NCBI RefSeq assembly: GCF_002355515.1
Contig: NZ_AP014809.1
Span: 4,302,501 to 4,366,500, forward strand
Length of the DNA stretch: 64,000 bases
Source: Methylorubrum populi
GTDB lineage: Bacteria > Pseudomonadota > Alphaproteobacteria > Rhizobiales > Beijerinckiaceae
Direction: 5' to 3'
Part shown: in pieces, positions 51,586-59,469 of the stretch
Layout: each line of letters starts with the position of its first letter
Position numbering within the stretch: position 1 is the first letter of the stretch
Made by a program: the position numbers and the translations under genes
The notes under the pieces: generated by a model
Told to the model about the DNA's origin: nothing
Databases searched by the model: none
The model's input: only the letters and a program-made list of their open reading frames with translations

Positions 51586-51987
51586 GTGGACTTCGCCTCG
51601 GCTGCGGATTTCCCTCCGGACCGGACCGTGCCAGGATACCTATGCCAAGCCGCCCGCCTGCTGGTCGGTCTCACCCAGCAGGAGCTTCACCTGATGGCGC
51701 GCGTCTCGAAGAAGTCGATCAACGACTACGAGAACGGCTTCATCGCGATCCGAGTCGCGCTTGCGGAGCGCTTGGTCGCGGCCCTTCGCGGCGCGGGCGC
51801 CCGTTTCATCGCGGGCGAGGGATACGTCGGCGTGATCGTGAGCGGGCGGAGAACGGAGGCGGGCGTCCCGGCGGTTCCCTTCGGACAGGGAGTCCAGGAA
51901 GCCGGGATCGTCTCCGACCCGGGTCCCTCGGGCGGTTCCGCCAAGCCGCGCCCCGCCCGCGGCAGGCGTGGGTCGCAGGGGGATTGA
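51586..51987 (+). CDS. XRE-family helix-turn-helix regulator
   Basis: A 133-residue protein with HTH around residues 18-55: Gln-Ala-Ala-Arg-Leu-Leu-Val-Gly-Leu-Thr-Gln-Gln-Glu-Leu, then Ala-Arg-Val-Ser-Lys-Lys-Ser-Ile-Asn-Asp-Tyr-Glu-Asn-Gly. The C-terminal third is Gly/Pro/Arg-rich. Starts at GTG 51586 or GTG 51628; neither has a good ribosome site. It is a candidate regulator of the four palindromes seen at 37.4, 38.0, 47.7 and 51.5 kb. Confidence 0.8.
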   Translation: MDFASAADFPPDRTVPGYLCQAARLLVGLTQQELHLMARVSKKSINDYENGFIAIRVALAERLVAALRGAGARFIAGEGYVGVIVSGRRTEAGVPAVPFGQGVQEAGIVSDPGPSGGSAKPRPARGRRGSQGD

Positions 51988-52055
51988 GGCTCGAAATCCC
52001 TCGGTGGCGGTTCTCGGCGCGTTCCAGGCTCACCCCGTCCTGCCTTCGAGCCTCG

Positions 52056-52400
52056 TCACACGACCTTGCCGACAAGGCTCCCGATGCCTGCGGTGACGCC
52101 CACGGCGAGTGATCCCCGGAACGTCACCTGTACTGTACCGTCGCCCGCGGCACTGCGGCACCACCCGCCTTCGCCCCGAGGGCGCCGAGAATGGCGAGGA
52201 ACACCAGCGAGGCCGCTATCTCCGTGTATTCGGGCCCGCGCTCGACGTAGATGCGAGCGAGATTTTGGCGCTTCGCCAGGGGTCGTCGGCGAGTTCGAGC
52301 CGCTCGCGGTCGGCCCGCTCGGTCTCGGACCGGGAATTGACCGAAGGGCACTTCCCGACCGCCATCGACATCGCGCCAGCCATCAGGATCTCCCCGTTTG
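52056..52400 (-). pseudogene. Decayed VIT1/CCC1-family iron/manganese transporter
   Basis: Fragments in different frames match the VIT family in order: Ala-Gly-Ala-Met-Ser-Met-Ala-Val-Gly then Glu-Arg-Leu-Glu-Leu-Ala-Asp-Asp-Pro (near 52310-52398), then Ile-Tyr-Val-Glu-Arg-Gly, then Ala-Ser-Leu-Val-Phe-Leu-Ala-Ile-Leu-Gly-Ala (near 52150-52200), and finally Gly-Ser-Leu-Val-Gly-Lys-Val-Val before TGA at 52056-52058. A TACAG duplication near 52130 breaks the frame. Most of the middle is missing. Confidence 0.7.
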
Positions 52401-52685
52401 TGCGTGGCGGACACCGCGACGCCGACGCTGAGGCTCGCGGTCGATACGGGTCCATCGTTGGTGCTAAACGCCGCGACGCGAAGCCAGCCGGCACGGTCGA
52501 TAAGGTGCTGTGCGGGTCCTATTTACGGCTACGGCGAGAACAGCGAGGGTCGGCAGGCCCAACGTGTTCATCCGAAAGACCTTTGACCGCAGCACGAGCT
52601 GAAACTTTCGTGGCGGATAAACCAGCGCTGCGTCATGGCCGACACGGCGCAAGCTTGCCCGGCTTTTCCTGAGCAGGTCCCGGAT

Positions 52686-53114
52686 TCAGGAGATGCGGCC
52701 GTGCTCATGCGCGCACTGTCGATGGTCGGCCAGCGTCTCGATCACCCGACACTCCCCCACCCGACCGTGGCCACATGCCTCGACCATGCGCCGCAACTCT
52801 CCGCGCAAAGCCACGAGTTGCCCGATTCGACGCTCGACCTCGGCCATGTGTCGACGGGCGATACCGTCCACCTCCGCGCAGGACCGGTCCGGCTCGGTGG
52901 ACAGAGCCAGCAACTCGCGAATCGCCTGGATCTCGAATCCGAGTTCGCGCGCATGACGGATGAAATTGGTCCGGGATATCTCTGTCTCCAAATAGCGACG
53001 CTGCTTGCCCTCGGTGCGGGTCGGGGCCGGCATCAAGCCTGCTCCCTCGTAGTAGCGGATGGTTGGCACCTTCACGCCCGTGCGGCGCGACAGCTCTCCG
53101 ATTGAAATGTTCAT
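52686..53114 (-). CDS. MerR-family heavy-metal regulator (copy 1)
   Basis: A 142-residue MerR protein. The HTH begins Ile-Ser-Ile-Gly-Glu-Leu-Ser-Arg-Arg-Thr-Gly-Val-Lys-Val-Pro-Thr-Ile-Arg-Tyr-Tyr-Glu. Metal-site candidates are the Cys in Asp-Arg-Ser-Cys-Ala-Glu-Val-Asp and Cys residues in Glu-Ala-Cys-Gly-His-Gly and Glu-Cys-Arg-Val-Ile. It resembles PbrR/CadR-like regulators and the neighbour at 55542. ATG 53114 is chosen; an operator-like palindrome lies just upstream. Confidence 0.9.
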   Translation of the reverse strand: MNISIGELSRRTGVKVPTIRYYEGAGLMPAPTRTEGKQRRYLETEISRTNFIRHARELGFEIQAIRELLALSTEPDRSCAEVDGIARRHMAEVERRIGQLVALRGELRRMVEACGHGRVGECRVIETLADHRQCAHEHGRIS

Positions 53115-53125
53115 ATCCCGGCCAA

Positions 53126-53145
53126 ACCTCCAGTCCTTAGAGGTT
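53126..53145 (-). promoter_or_regulatory. MerR-type operator upstream of MerR copy 1
   Basis: ACCTC-CAGTCCTTA-GAGGT, an imperfect dyad 12 bases before the ATG on the minus strand, fitting a MerR autoregulated promoter. It differs from the two strong CCTCTAG operators at 55.5 and 56.0 kb. The rest of 53146-53339 holds no gene. Confidence 0.55.
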
Positions 53146-53339
53146 GCACTCTCCTTCCTCCTCGATGGGAAGGGGGCACGAAAGCGGATGGCTCCGACGA
53201 ACTGTCCGAACGCCATCCGTCACTCGACCGTTTCAAGCCGCCGCAGCCCATCCTTTTGACCTTGAAGCTTTGCGTGACGCTCTCCCGTTGATGACGTCGC
53301 ACACGGATGGGGCCTCCCATGGTGGGAACGTGAAGGGCC

Positions 53340-55477
53340 TCAGGCGCTCGATCTTCCCTCTCCAAGGAGCCGCAGCGCGTTTGCCGTCACCAGCACGGTT
53401 GCCCCGGTATCCGCCAGGATGGCAGGCCATAGGCCGGTGACCCCTAGAACCGTCGTGACCAGGAACACTGCCTTCAAGCCGAGCGCCAGGGCGATGTTCG
53501 TCCTGATGTTGAACAGCGTCCGGCGCGAAAGCTCGATCATCCGGGCGATGTCTGCGACGCGTCCGTGCAGGGCCGCCGCATCCGCCGTCTCAAGCGCCAC
53601 GTCGGCGCCCCCACCCATCGCGATACCGACGTCCGCGGCCGCGAGCGCTGGCGCGTCGTTGATGCCGTCGCCGACCTTGGCCACCACGGCGCCAGTGGCT
53701 TGGCGCTCCCGCACGATCCGCTGCTTGTCCTCAGGCAGGAGCTCGGCCCGCACCTCGATGCCGAGCGCGGCCGCCACGGCCCAGGCCGTCCGCGCGGTGT
53801 CGCCGGTCAGCATGATCGCGCCGACGCCGAGCGACGCAAGGCGGTCGACCCCCTCCCTCGCGTCGGACCTGGGCTCGTCTCGCATCGCGAGCAGCCCGGC
53901 TACCGCCCCGTTCGCGAGGAGCACGGACACGGTCTTACCCTCGCCCTGGAGCCCGGAGACCCGCTCCTCCTGATCGGGCGTGAACGGCACGCGCGCGCCG
54001 GCTTCCCTCGGCGAGCCAAGGAACAAGTCGAGCCCCCCGACCTTGCCGGCGATGCCCTTGCCGCCGAATGCCTGGGCCCCGAATGCCGGGGGCACCGGCG
54101 CTCCGGCCTCGGCGGCCTTGGCCAGCACGGCCCGGGCGAGCGGGTGCGAGGAGCCACCCTCAAGGGCGCCCGACAGCGACAGCACGTCCCGCTCGGACCT
54201 CCCGAATGCCACCACGTTCGTCACGACGGGCTTGCCCTCCGTCAGGGTTCCCGTCTTGTCGAAGGCGACCGTCGTCACCGAGGCCAGCCGCTCCAGGACG
54301 GCGCCGCCCTTGATGAGAAGCCCGCGCCGGGCCCCGGCCGAGAGGCCGGCCGCGATGGCCGCCGGCGTCGAGATGACGAGCGCGCAGGGGCAGCCGATCA
54401 GCAGGATCGCCAACCCCTTGTAGACCCAATCCCCCCACGCGCCGCCCGTGAGAAGCGGCGGGACCACCGCCACCAAGGCGGCCACCGCGACGACGGCGGG
54501 GGTGTAGACCCTGGAGAACCGGTCGATCAGGCGCTCGGTCGGCGCCTTCGCCTCCTGCGCTTCCTCCACCAGCTGCACCACCCGGGCGATGGTATTGTCC
54601 TTGGCAGCCGCGGTCACCCGGACGCGGAGCGCCCCGTCGCCGTTGACCGTCCCGGCGAAGACTGCGTCGCCAAGCTCCTTGCGCCTCGGCACGCTCTCAC
54701 CGGTGACCGACGCCTCGTCGATGTTGCTCCCGCCGTCCAGGATGGTCCCGTCCGCCGGGACGCGGTCACCCGGCCGCACCAGCACGGTGGCGCCGACCTT
54801 GAGGCTCGCGGCGGGCACAGATTCGGTCGTGCCGTCCCGTTCCAGCAGCGCCGTCTCCGGGACGAGACCGGTCAACCCACGGATGCTCGCCCGGGCCCGT
54901 CAGCAGCGACGCCCTCCAGCACTTCGCCGATCAGGAACAGGAAGACGACGGTCGCCGCCTCCTCGGTCGCCCCGATGACGGTCGCGCCGACGGCGGCGAC
55001 CGTCATGAGCATCTCGATGGAGAAAGGCGTCCCATGCCGGGCGGCCAAGATAGCTCGTCGGGCAACCGGCACCAGCCCAACCGCCATAGCCGCGAGGAAA
55101 GCCCAGCGCTCGGTAATCGGCGCGACGTGCCCGAGCGCGTAGGCTGTCACCAGGGCCGCGCCGCAGGAAGCCGCCAGCAGGGCTTTCGGCGCCTTCCACC
55201 AAGGCGTTTCGGCGGTATCCCCGGACGCCACGGCGTCCGGGTCCTCGGCCCCGTAGCCGAGGCCGCGGACGGTGTCAGCGATCATTCTCGCATCGGTCCC
55301 GGGTCCGTGACGCACCGCGAGCGTCTCGGCGGCCACCGAGACCTGCACCTGTGCGATGTCGGGCAGCCGGCGCACGGCGGCCTCGACCTTCGCCGCGCAG
55401 GACGCGCAGTCCATGCCGGTCACCCGCAGGCGGGTCGTCGGGACGTCGGTCCTGTCCAGGGTCGCTGCTTCGGTCAC
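53340..55477 (-). pseudogene. zntA: Zn/Cd/Pb-exporting P-type ATPase, frameshifted
   Basis: A P1B-type ATPase in two frames, about 710 residues in all. The first part (54872-55477, GTG start after AAGGAAGG) has the metal-binding domain with Gly-Met-Asp-Cys-Ala-Ser-Cys and two membrane segments. The second part (53340-54875) has Thr-Gly-Glu-Ser, Cys-Pro-Cys, Asp-Lys-Thr-Gly-Thr, Met-Leu-Thr-Gly-Asp-Thr and Gly-Asp-Gly-Ile-Asn-Asp. The two overlap near 54895-54905, where one base appears to be missing inside the Ala-Ala-Gly-Arg-Ala-Arg-Ala-Ser region. Could be a true mutation or sequence error. Confidence 0.85.
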
Positions 55478-55514
55478 GGCGGGTGCCTTCCTTGTGGTGA
55501 AGTCGACCCTACTT

Positions 55515-55531
55515 CCTCTAGCGACTAGAGG
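55515..55531. promoter_or_regulatory. MerR-family operator for the P-type ATPase and MerR copy 2
   Basis: CCTCTAG-CGA-CTAGAGG, a perfect dyad between the divergent ATPase and MerR genes. On the minus strand TTGCTC and TAGGGT flank it in the long-spacer arrangement of MerR promoters, driving the ATPase. An extended copy lies at 56021-56041. Confidence 0.85.
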
Positions 55532-55541
55532 AGCAAGTACC

Positions 55542-55964
55542 ATGCAGCCCATCGCAATCGGGGAATTGTCGCGGAAGGCAGCCGTGAAGGTGCCGACCAT
55601 CCGCTTCTACGAGGAGCGCGGACTCCTGCCGCGCGCGTCCCGAACGGAAGGCAACCGGCGGACCTACGGCGCGGCCGACGTCCGGAGGCTTCGGTTCATC
55701 CGGCACGCGCGTGAACTCGGATTTGAGATCGAGGACATCCGCGCGCTGCTCGATCTCGCCGAGCAGCCGGAACGCCCGTGCGGGGAGGTAGACGCAATCG
55801 CCCGCCGGCATCTCGCTGACATCGACGACCGGATTGCGCGGCTTACCGGGTTGAGGGTGGAGGTCCAGGCGATGCTGGATCAATGCTCGCGGGGCAATGT
55901 CCGGGAATGCCGCATCGTCGAAGTGCTGGCCGATCACGGTGAATGCCTGCACGAGGCTCACTGA
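55542..55964 (+). CDS. MerR-family heavy-metal regulator (copy 2)
   Basis: A 140-residue MerR protein, close paralog of the one at 52686-53114. HTH reads Ile-Ala-Ile-Gly-Glu-Leu-Ser-Arg-Lys-Ala-Ala-Val-Lys-Val-Pro-Thr-Ile-Arg-Phe-Tyr-Glu-Glu-Arg. Cys residues at Glu-Arg-Pro-Cys-Gly-Glu-Val-Asp and at Asp-Gln-Cys-Ser-Arg-Gly-Asn plus a C-terminal Cys-Leu-His-Glu-Ala-His suggest a Cd/Pb/Zn site. ATG 55542 lies ten bases after its own operator. It likely activates the ATPase and the CDF gene. Confidence 0.92.
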   Translation: MQPIAIGELSRKAAVKVPTIRFYEERGLLPRASRTEGNRRTYGAADVRRLRFIRHARELGFEIEDIRALLDLAEQPERPCGEVDAIARRHLADIDDRIARLTGLRVEVQAMLDQCSRGNVRECRIVEVLADHGECLHEAH

Positions 55965-56020
55965 TGCCTAAGGTCAAGCGAAATTACATTTTTTGCGCCC
56001 GCCAAGTTCGAAACCCCTTG

Positions 56021-56041
56021 CTCCTCTAGTCGCTAGAGGAG
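56021..56041 (+). promoter_or_regulatory. MerR-family operator for the CDF gene
   Basis: A perfect dyad with the core CCTCTAG-TCG-CTAGAGG and one more matched pair on each side. TTG precedes it and TTAGGC follows, matching the ATPase promoter on the other strand. It lies 43 bases before the CDF ATG, so MerR copy 2 should control this gene too. Confidence 0.85.
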
Positions 56042-56083
56042 TTAGGCGTGCCGCATATGTCGGACGCCCCGTTGAGGGCTTAG

Positions 56084-57040
56084 ATGCGAGCGGATATCCA
56101 GATGACCGGACACGCGGATCAGGCCTCCCGTGACGGGGGCGGGCACGAACACGGTCATGCCCACGCGCCCGCCAATTTCGGCAAGGCCTTCGCGGTCGGG
56201 ATCGGGCTGAACGTCGCCTTCGTGCTCATCGAGGGGGTCTACGGCGTCTTGAGCAACTCCCTCGCCCTCGTCGCCGACGCAGGCCACAACCTCTCGGACG
56301 TGCTCGGGCTCGCCGTCGCCTGGGCTGCGGCCGTTCTTGGAAAACGGGCGCCTACGCCGCGCTACACCTACGGCATGAAGAGCTCCTCGATCCTGGCCGC
56401 CTTGTTCAACGCGGTCATCCTCCTCGTCGCCATGGGCGCAATCGCCTGGGAGGCCGTCCGGCGCTTCGGTGAGCCCGCACCGGTGGCCGGGACCACCGTG
56501 ATGGTGGTCGCCGGCATCGGCATCCTGATCAACGGCATCACCGCTTGGCTGTTCGCATCGGGGCGCGAAGGCGACCTCAACGTGAAGGGCGCCTTTCTGC
56601 ACATGGCCGCCGATGCCGCCGTCTCGGCGGGCGTCGTCGTCGCCGGCCTGCTTATCGCCCTGACGGGTTGGCGTTGGCTCGATCCGGTTACCAGCCTGCT
56701 CATCGCCGCGGCGGTCGTATGGAGCACCTGGGGACTCCTGCGCGACAGCGTGCGGATGTCGCTCGCCGCCGTGCCCCCCGGCATCGACCCTGACGCCGTG
56801 CGCGCCCATCTGCGGGGCTTGGAGGGCGTCACGGCCGTCCACGACTTTCACGTCTGGCCGATGAGCACGACCGAGGTCGCCCTGACGAGCCATCTCGTAA
56901 GGCCGGACGGTACGGACGACGCTTTCCTCATACGAGCCGCACGCGAATTGAGGGACCGCTTCGGGATCGTCCACGTCACGTTGCAGGTCGAGACGAGCGA
57001 GACGAACGCCTGCGCGCTGGCCCCGGACGGCGTGGTCTGA
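56084..57040 (+). CDS. czcD: Cation diffusion facilitator (Zn/Co/Cd exporter)
   Basis: A 318-residue CDF protein with a His-rich N-terminus (Gly-Gly-His-Glu-His-Gly-His-Ala-His). Six membrane segments are visible. The metal site residues appear in segment 2, Asp-Ala-Gly-His-Asn-Leu-Ser-Asp, and segment 5, His-Met-Ala-Ala-Asp-Ala. The cytoplasmic domain has Val-His-Asp-Phe-His-Val-Trp-Pro. ATG 56084 or 56102 may start it. Controlled by the MerR operator at 56021. Confidence 0.93.
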   Translation: MRADIQMTGHADQASRDGGGHEHGHAHAPANFGKAFAVGIGLNVAFVLIEGVYGVLSNSLALVADAGHNLSDVLGLAVAWAAAVLGKRAPTPRYTYGMKSSSILAALFNAVILLVAMGAIAWEAVRRFGEPAPVAGTTVMVVAGIGILINGITAWLFASGREGDLNVKGAFLHMAADAAVSAGVVVAGLLIALTGWRWLDPVTSLLIAAAVVWSTWGLLRDSVRMSLAAVPPGIDPDAVRAHLRGLEGVTAVHDFHVWPMSTTEVALTSHLVRPDGTDDAFLIRAARELRDRFGIVHVTLQVETSETNACALAPDGVV

Positions 57041-57047
57041 ACCTGCG

Positions 57048-57734
57048 ATGCAAGCCTGGCTCTATACCCTCATCCCGGCAGCCGCCGCCGTTCTCGGCGC
57101 CGCGGTCGCCGTCAACATGCGGCCGGGACCCGTCTTGGTCAGCGCCATCCAGCACTTCGCCGCAGGTGTCGTATTCGCCGCGGCGGCGGGCGAGATCCTG
57201 CCTGACCTCAAGCATGCCGGATCGCCTTGGGCCACCCTGGTCGGCGGCGGCGTCGGTGTTGCCGCCATGCTCGCGGTCCGCACTCTGGAGCGTCGGGTGA
57301 AAGGACCGGTCGGTCTGCTGACCGTCACCGGAATCGACATCTTGGTGGACGGGCTCGTCCTCGGCATCGCCTTCGCAGCGGGCGCCAAGGCCGGTTTCCT
57401 GCTTACGGTCGCCCTGACCATCGAGGTGCTGTTCCTCGGCCTGACGGTCGCGAACGAACTCGGCGAGGGCGGAACCTCGAAAGCCAGGGTGGTCGGCTTG
57501 ACCGCCGCCCTCGTCGTCCTGCTGCCGCTCGGTGCGCTGCTCGGCGGCCCGGTCGCCACGCTGCCCGAGGCCATCCGCGGCGGCTTTCTCGCCTTCGGCC
57601 TGATTGCGCTCCTCTACCTCGTGACGGAGGAACTTTTGGTCGAGGCACACGAAACGGAGGACCGTCCATGGGTGACCGCGATGTTCTTCGCAGGCTTCCT
57701 GCTATTGCTCTTGCTTGATGAGCTTGTCGGTTGA
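57048..57734 (+). CDS. ZIP-like metal transporter
   Basis: A 228-residue membrane protein with about seven or eight segments, seven bases after the CDF gene. The Ala-Ile-Gln-His-Phe-Ala-Ala-Gly-Val-Val-Phe-Ala-Ala-Ala-Ala-Gly-Glu segment recalls ZIP helix 2, and Asp-Ile-Leu-Val-Asp-Gly-Leu-Val-Leu-Gly with Thr-Ile-Glu-Val-Leu corresponds to helices 4 and 5, although the usual His residues are partly replaced by Asp. It may export or import divalent metals. Confidence 0.75.
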   Translation: MQAWLYTLIPAAAAVLGAAVAVNMRPGPVLVSAIQHFAAGVVFAAAAGEILPDLKHAGSPWATLVGGGVGVAAMLAVRTLERRVKGPVGLLTVTGIDILVDGLVLGIAFAAGAKAGFLLTVALTIEVLFLGLTVANELGEGGTSKARVVGLTAALVVLLPLGALLGGPVATLPEAIRGGFLAFGLIALLYLVTEELLVEAHETEDRPWVTAMFFAGFLLLLLLDELVG

Positions 57735-57793
57735 TGGCGCACGGGCCGGCCGCGTTCGATGCGTCATCACGAAACGCTTTCGGGTCGATGACA

Positions 57794-58198
57794 TCAGCTC
57801 TTCAGTAGCGCGAGCGTCTTTCCTTTCAGGTCGTCAAAGGTCGCGATAGTGCGCAGATTGGCCTCGTACGCTCGCATCGCAGAGCGAAGTTCGGACATCT
57901 CGACCGTAGGGCGGACATTGGGAAGCTTGAGGTTGCCGCCAGCATCGGCGGCGGGGTGTCCAGGACTATGAACCGTCGGGAATTCGGTCTTGTCGCGTAC
58001 GATACGGATGGCCGGTGCCTCTTCGGTGTTGCCCGTGATCGGCTCGAACACTGCAATCTTGCGCCGATAGGGTTCGCCGTCTGGGGCGGACGCCGTGGAA
58101 CGCGCGTTGGCAATGTTCTCGACCGACACGCGCATGCGACCCTGATGAATGCGCAGGGCGGCGGACGCCAAGCTTGGCCCGGAAATGTCTTCCTTCAT
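57794..58198 (-). CDS. Orphan FlgC-like flagellar rod protein
   Basis: A 134-residue protein, full FlgC length. It shows Arg-Met-Arg-Val-Ser-Val-Glu-Asn-Ile-Ala-Asn-Ala, Gly-Glu-Pro-Tyr-Arg-Arg-Lys, Pro-Gly-His-Pro-Ala-Ala-Asp-Ala and Met-Arg-Ala-Tyr-Glu-Ala-Asn-Leu, all FlgC hallmarks. No other flagellar gene is nearby, so it is an isolated paralog in a metal-resistance setting. ATG 58198 is preferred over a GTG at 58222. It follows a small gene by about 60 bases on the minus strand. Confidence 0.85.
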   Translation of the reverse strand: MKEDISGPSLASAALRIHQGRMRVSVENIANARSTASAPDGEPYRRKIAVFEPITGNTEEAPAIRIVRDKTEFPTVHSPGHPAADAGGNLKLPNVRPTVEMSELRSAMRAYEANLRTIATFDDLKGKTLALLKS

Positions 58199-58256
58199 CG
58201 CCAGCCTCTTTCTTGCCGGCACCCTGTCCCGGCAGACACAAATTTGTTAATCAAAC

Positions 58257-58415
58257 CTAATAAGTCATAGTTAAAAAATGATTAACTTGTGCCTTGTGGC
58301 GTTGGAGAGAACCGAGCGCTGGCCCGTCCAAGACCAGAAGTGTTCGCCGATGTCCACGAACCATCATCAAGTATGCGGCTTGGAAATCAGGCGAGCCATC
58401 ATTGGATCGCTTCAT
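58257..58415 (-). CDS. Very small protein upstream of the FlgC-like gene
   Basis: A 52-residue frame from ATG 58415, with GGAGG six bases upstream. It starts Met-Lys-Arg-Ser-Asn-Asp-Gly-Ser and is slightly basic. The good ribosome site is the main support; no family is recognised. It may be a remnant or a leader peptide of the FlgC-like gene. Confidence 0.45.
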   Translation of the reverse strand: MKRSNDGSPDFQAAYLMMVRGHRRTLLVLDGPALGSLQRHKAQVNHFLTMTY

Positions 58416-58722
58416 GTGTCCCTCCGCTGCAGCCGGATGCATAAGCCGACTTGTGCTCACCGGGCATTTTGCACGAACGGATGTACATGATTTCGATTAA
58501 ATACTGTTATTGCTCGCATATCTACGGGGTTTCCTTGCAAGCATGATGCGGAAATAATTTGACCAATTTCACGTATTGTCGATCAAAAATCTGGATCAAT
58601 TTTACAAAGAACTTTCATTGACGTTCGTGGCCCACTCGATGAGGGTCCCCTGATGCGTTATCTGAATCTGGCGGAGGCTTTGTTCGCAATGGACCCCGCG
58701 GCGATGGGTGAAACGGTGACTG
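58416..58722. other. AT-rich regulatory region
   Basis: About 300 bases, clearly richer in A/T than the neighbours (for example around 58540-58620 with AATTTTAC and AATTTCAC stretches). It separates the small gene on the minus strand from the two-component genes on the plus strand and probably contains both promoters. No gene is supported. Confidence 0.45.
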
Positions 58723-59469
58723 ATGGAACGCGATGACAGGCCGGGAGCGGGCTCCGCTCAGGAGCACATCCTCCTGATCGAAGACGACGACGGTATGCGG
58801 GTGTTGGTCACGCGACTCCTGAGGGAGAGCGGCTACCGCGTCACCGGTTGCCGCAGCGGCGCCGAGATGTGGTCGCTTCTGCCCGGGAAGCCGGTCGATC
58901 TCGTCCTGCTCGACGTGATGCTGCCCGGCGCATCCGGCTTCGATCTACTGCGGGCGCTGCGCAGCAAGGGCACCGTGCCGGTCATCATGCTCTCCGCCCG
59001 CAACGAGGAGGCGGACCGGGTACTCGGAATCGAACTCGGAGCCGACGACTACGTCGCCAAGCCGTTCGGCCGGCCGGAACTCCTGGCCCGCATCCGCGCG
59101 GTGCTGCGTCGAACCGCCGTCGCGCCGACCGCCACCGCGGCGGAGAGAGCACAGGTTCTGACCTTCGCCGGCTGGCGGCTCGATTTGCGCAGCCGGCAGC
59201 TGACCGATCCCGAGGGGGCTGCCGTAGACCTCTCGGGGGCCGAGCACGACCTACTCATGGTGTTCCTAGAGCATCCGGGGCGCGTGCTTGGCCGCGAGCA
59301 GATCCTGGAGATGAGCCGCGGACGGCTCGCCGCCCCGTCCGACCGCAGCGTGGACACGCTGGTCAGCCGCCTCAGGCGCAAGCTCGAACCGCCCGAGGGC
59401 ACGCTCCCCGTGATCAAGACGGTTCGCGGCTCCGGCTACATGATGGCCGCCAAGGTCGAGCGGGCATGA
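58723..59469 (+). CDS. OmpR-family response regulator, metal region
   Basis: A 248-residue regulator. Receiver: Glu20-Asp21-Asp22, phospho-acceptor Asp64 in Leu-Leu-Asp-Val-Met-Leu-Pro-Gly, Lys113 in Ala-Lys-Pro-Phe. Winged-helix output domain at about 145-242, ending Thr-Val-Arg-Gly-Ser-Gly-Tyr-Met. Overlaps the kinase gene (ATGA). Position between the metal exporters and the czc genes suggests it controls them, as CzcR does; the signal is unproven. Confidence 0.92.
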   Translation: MERDDRPGAGSAQEHILLIEDDDGMRVLVTRLLRESGYRVTGCRSGAEMWSLLPGKPVDLVLLDVMLPGASGFDLLRALRSKGTVPVIMLSARNEEADRVLGIELGADDYVAKPFGRPELLARIRAVLRRTAVAPTATAAERAQVLTFAGWRLDLRSRQLTDPEGAAVDLSGAEHDLLMVFLEHPGRVLGREQILEMSRGRLAAPSDRSVDTLVSRLRRKLEPPEGTLPVIKTVRGSGYMMAAKVERA

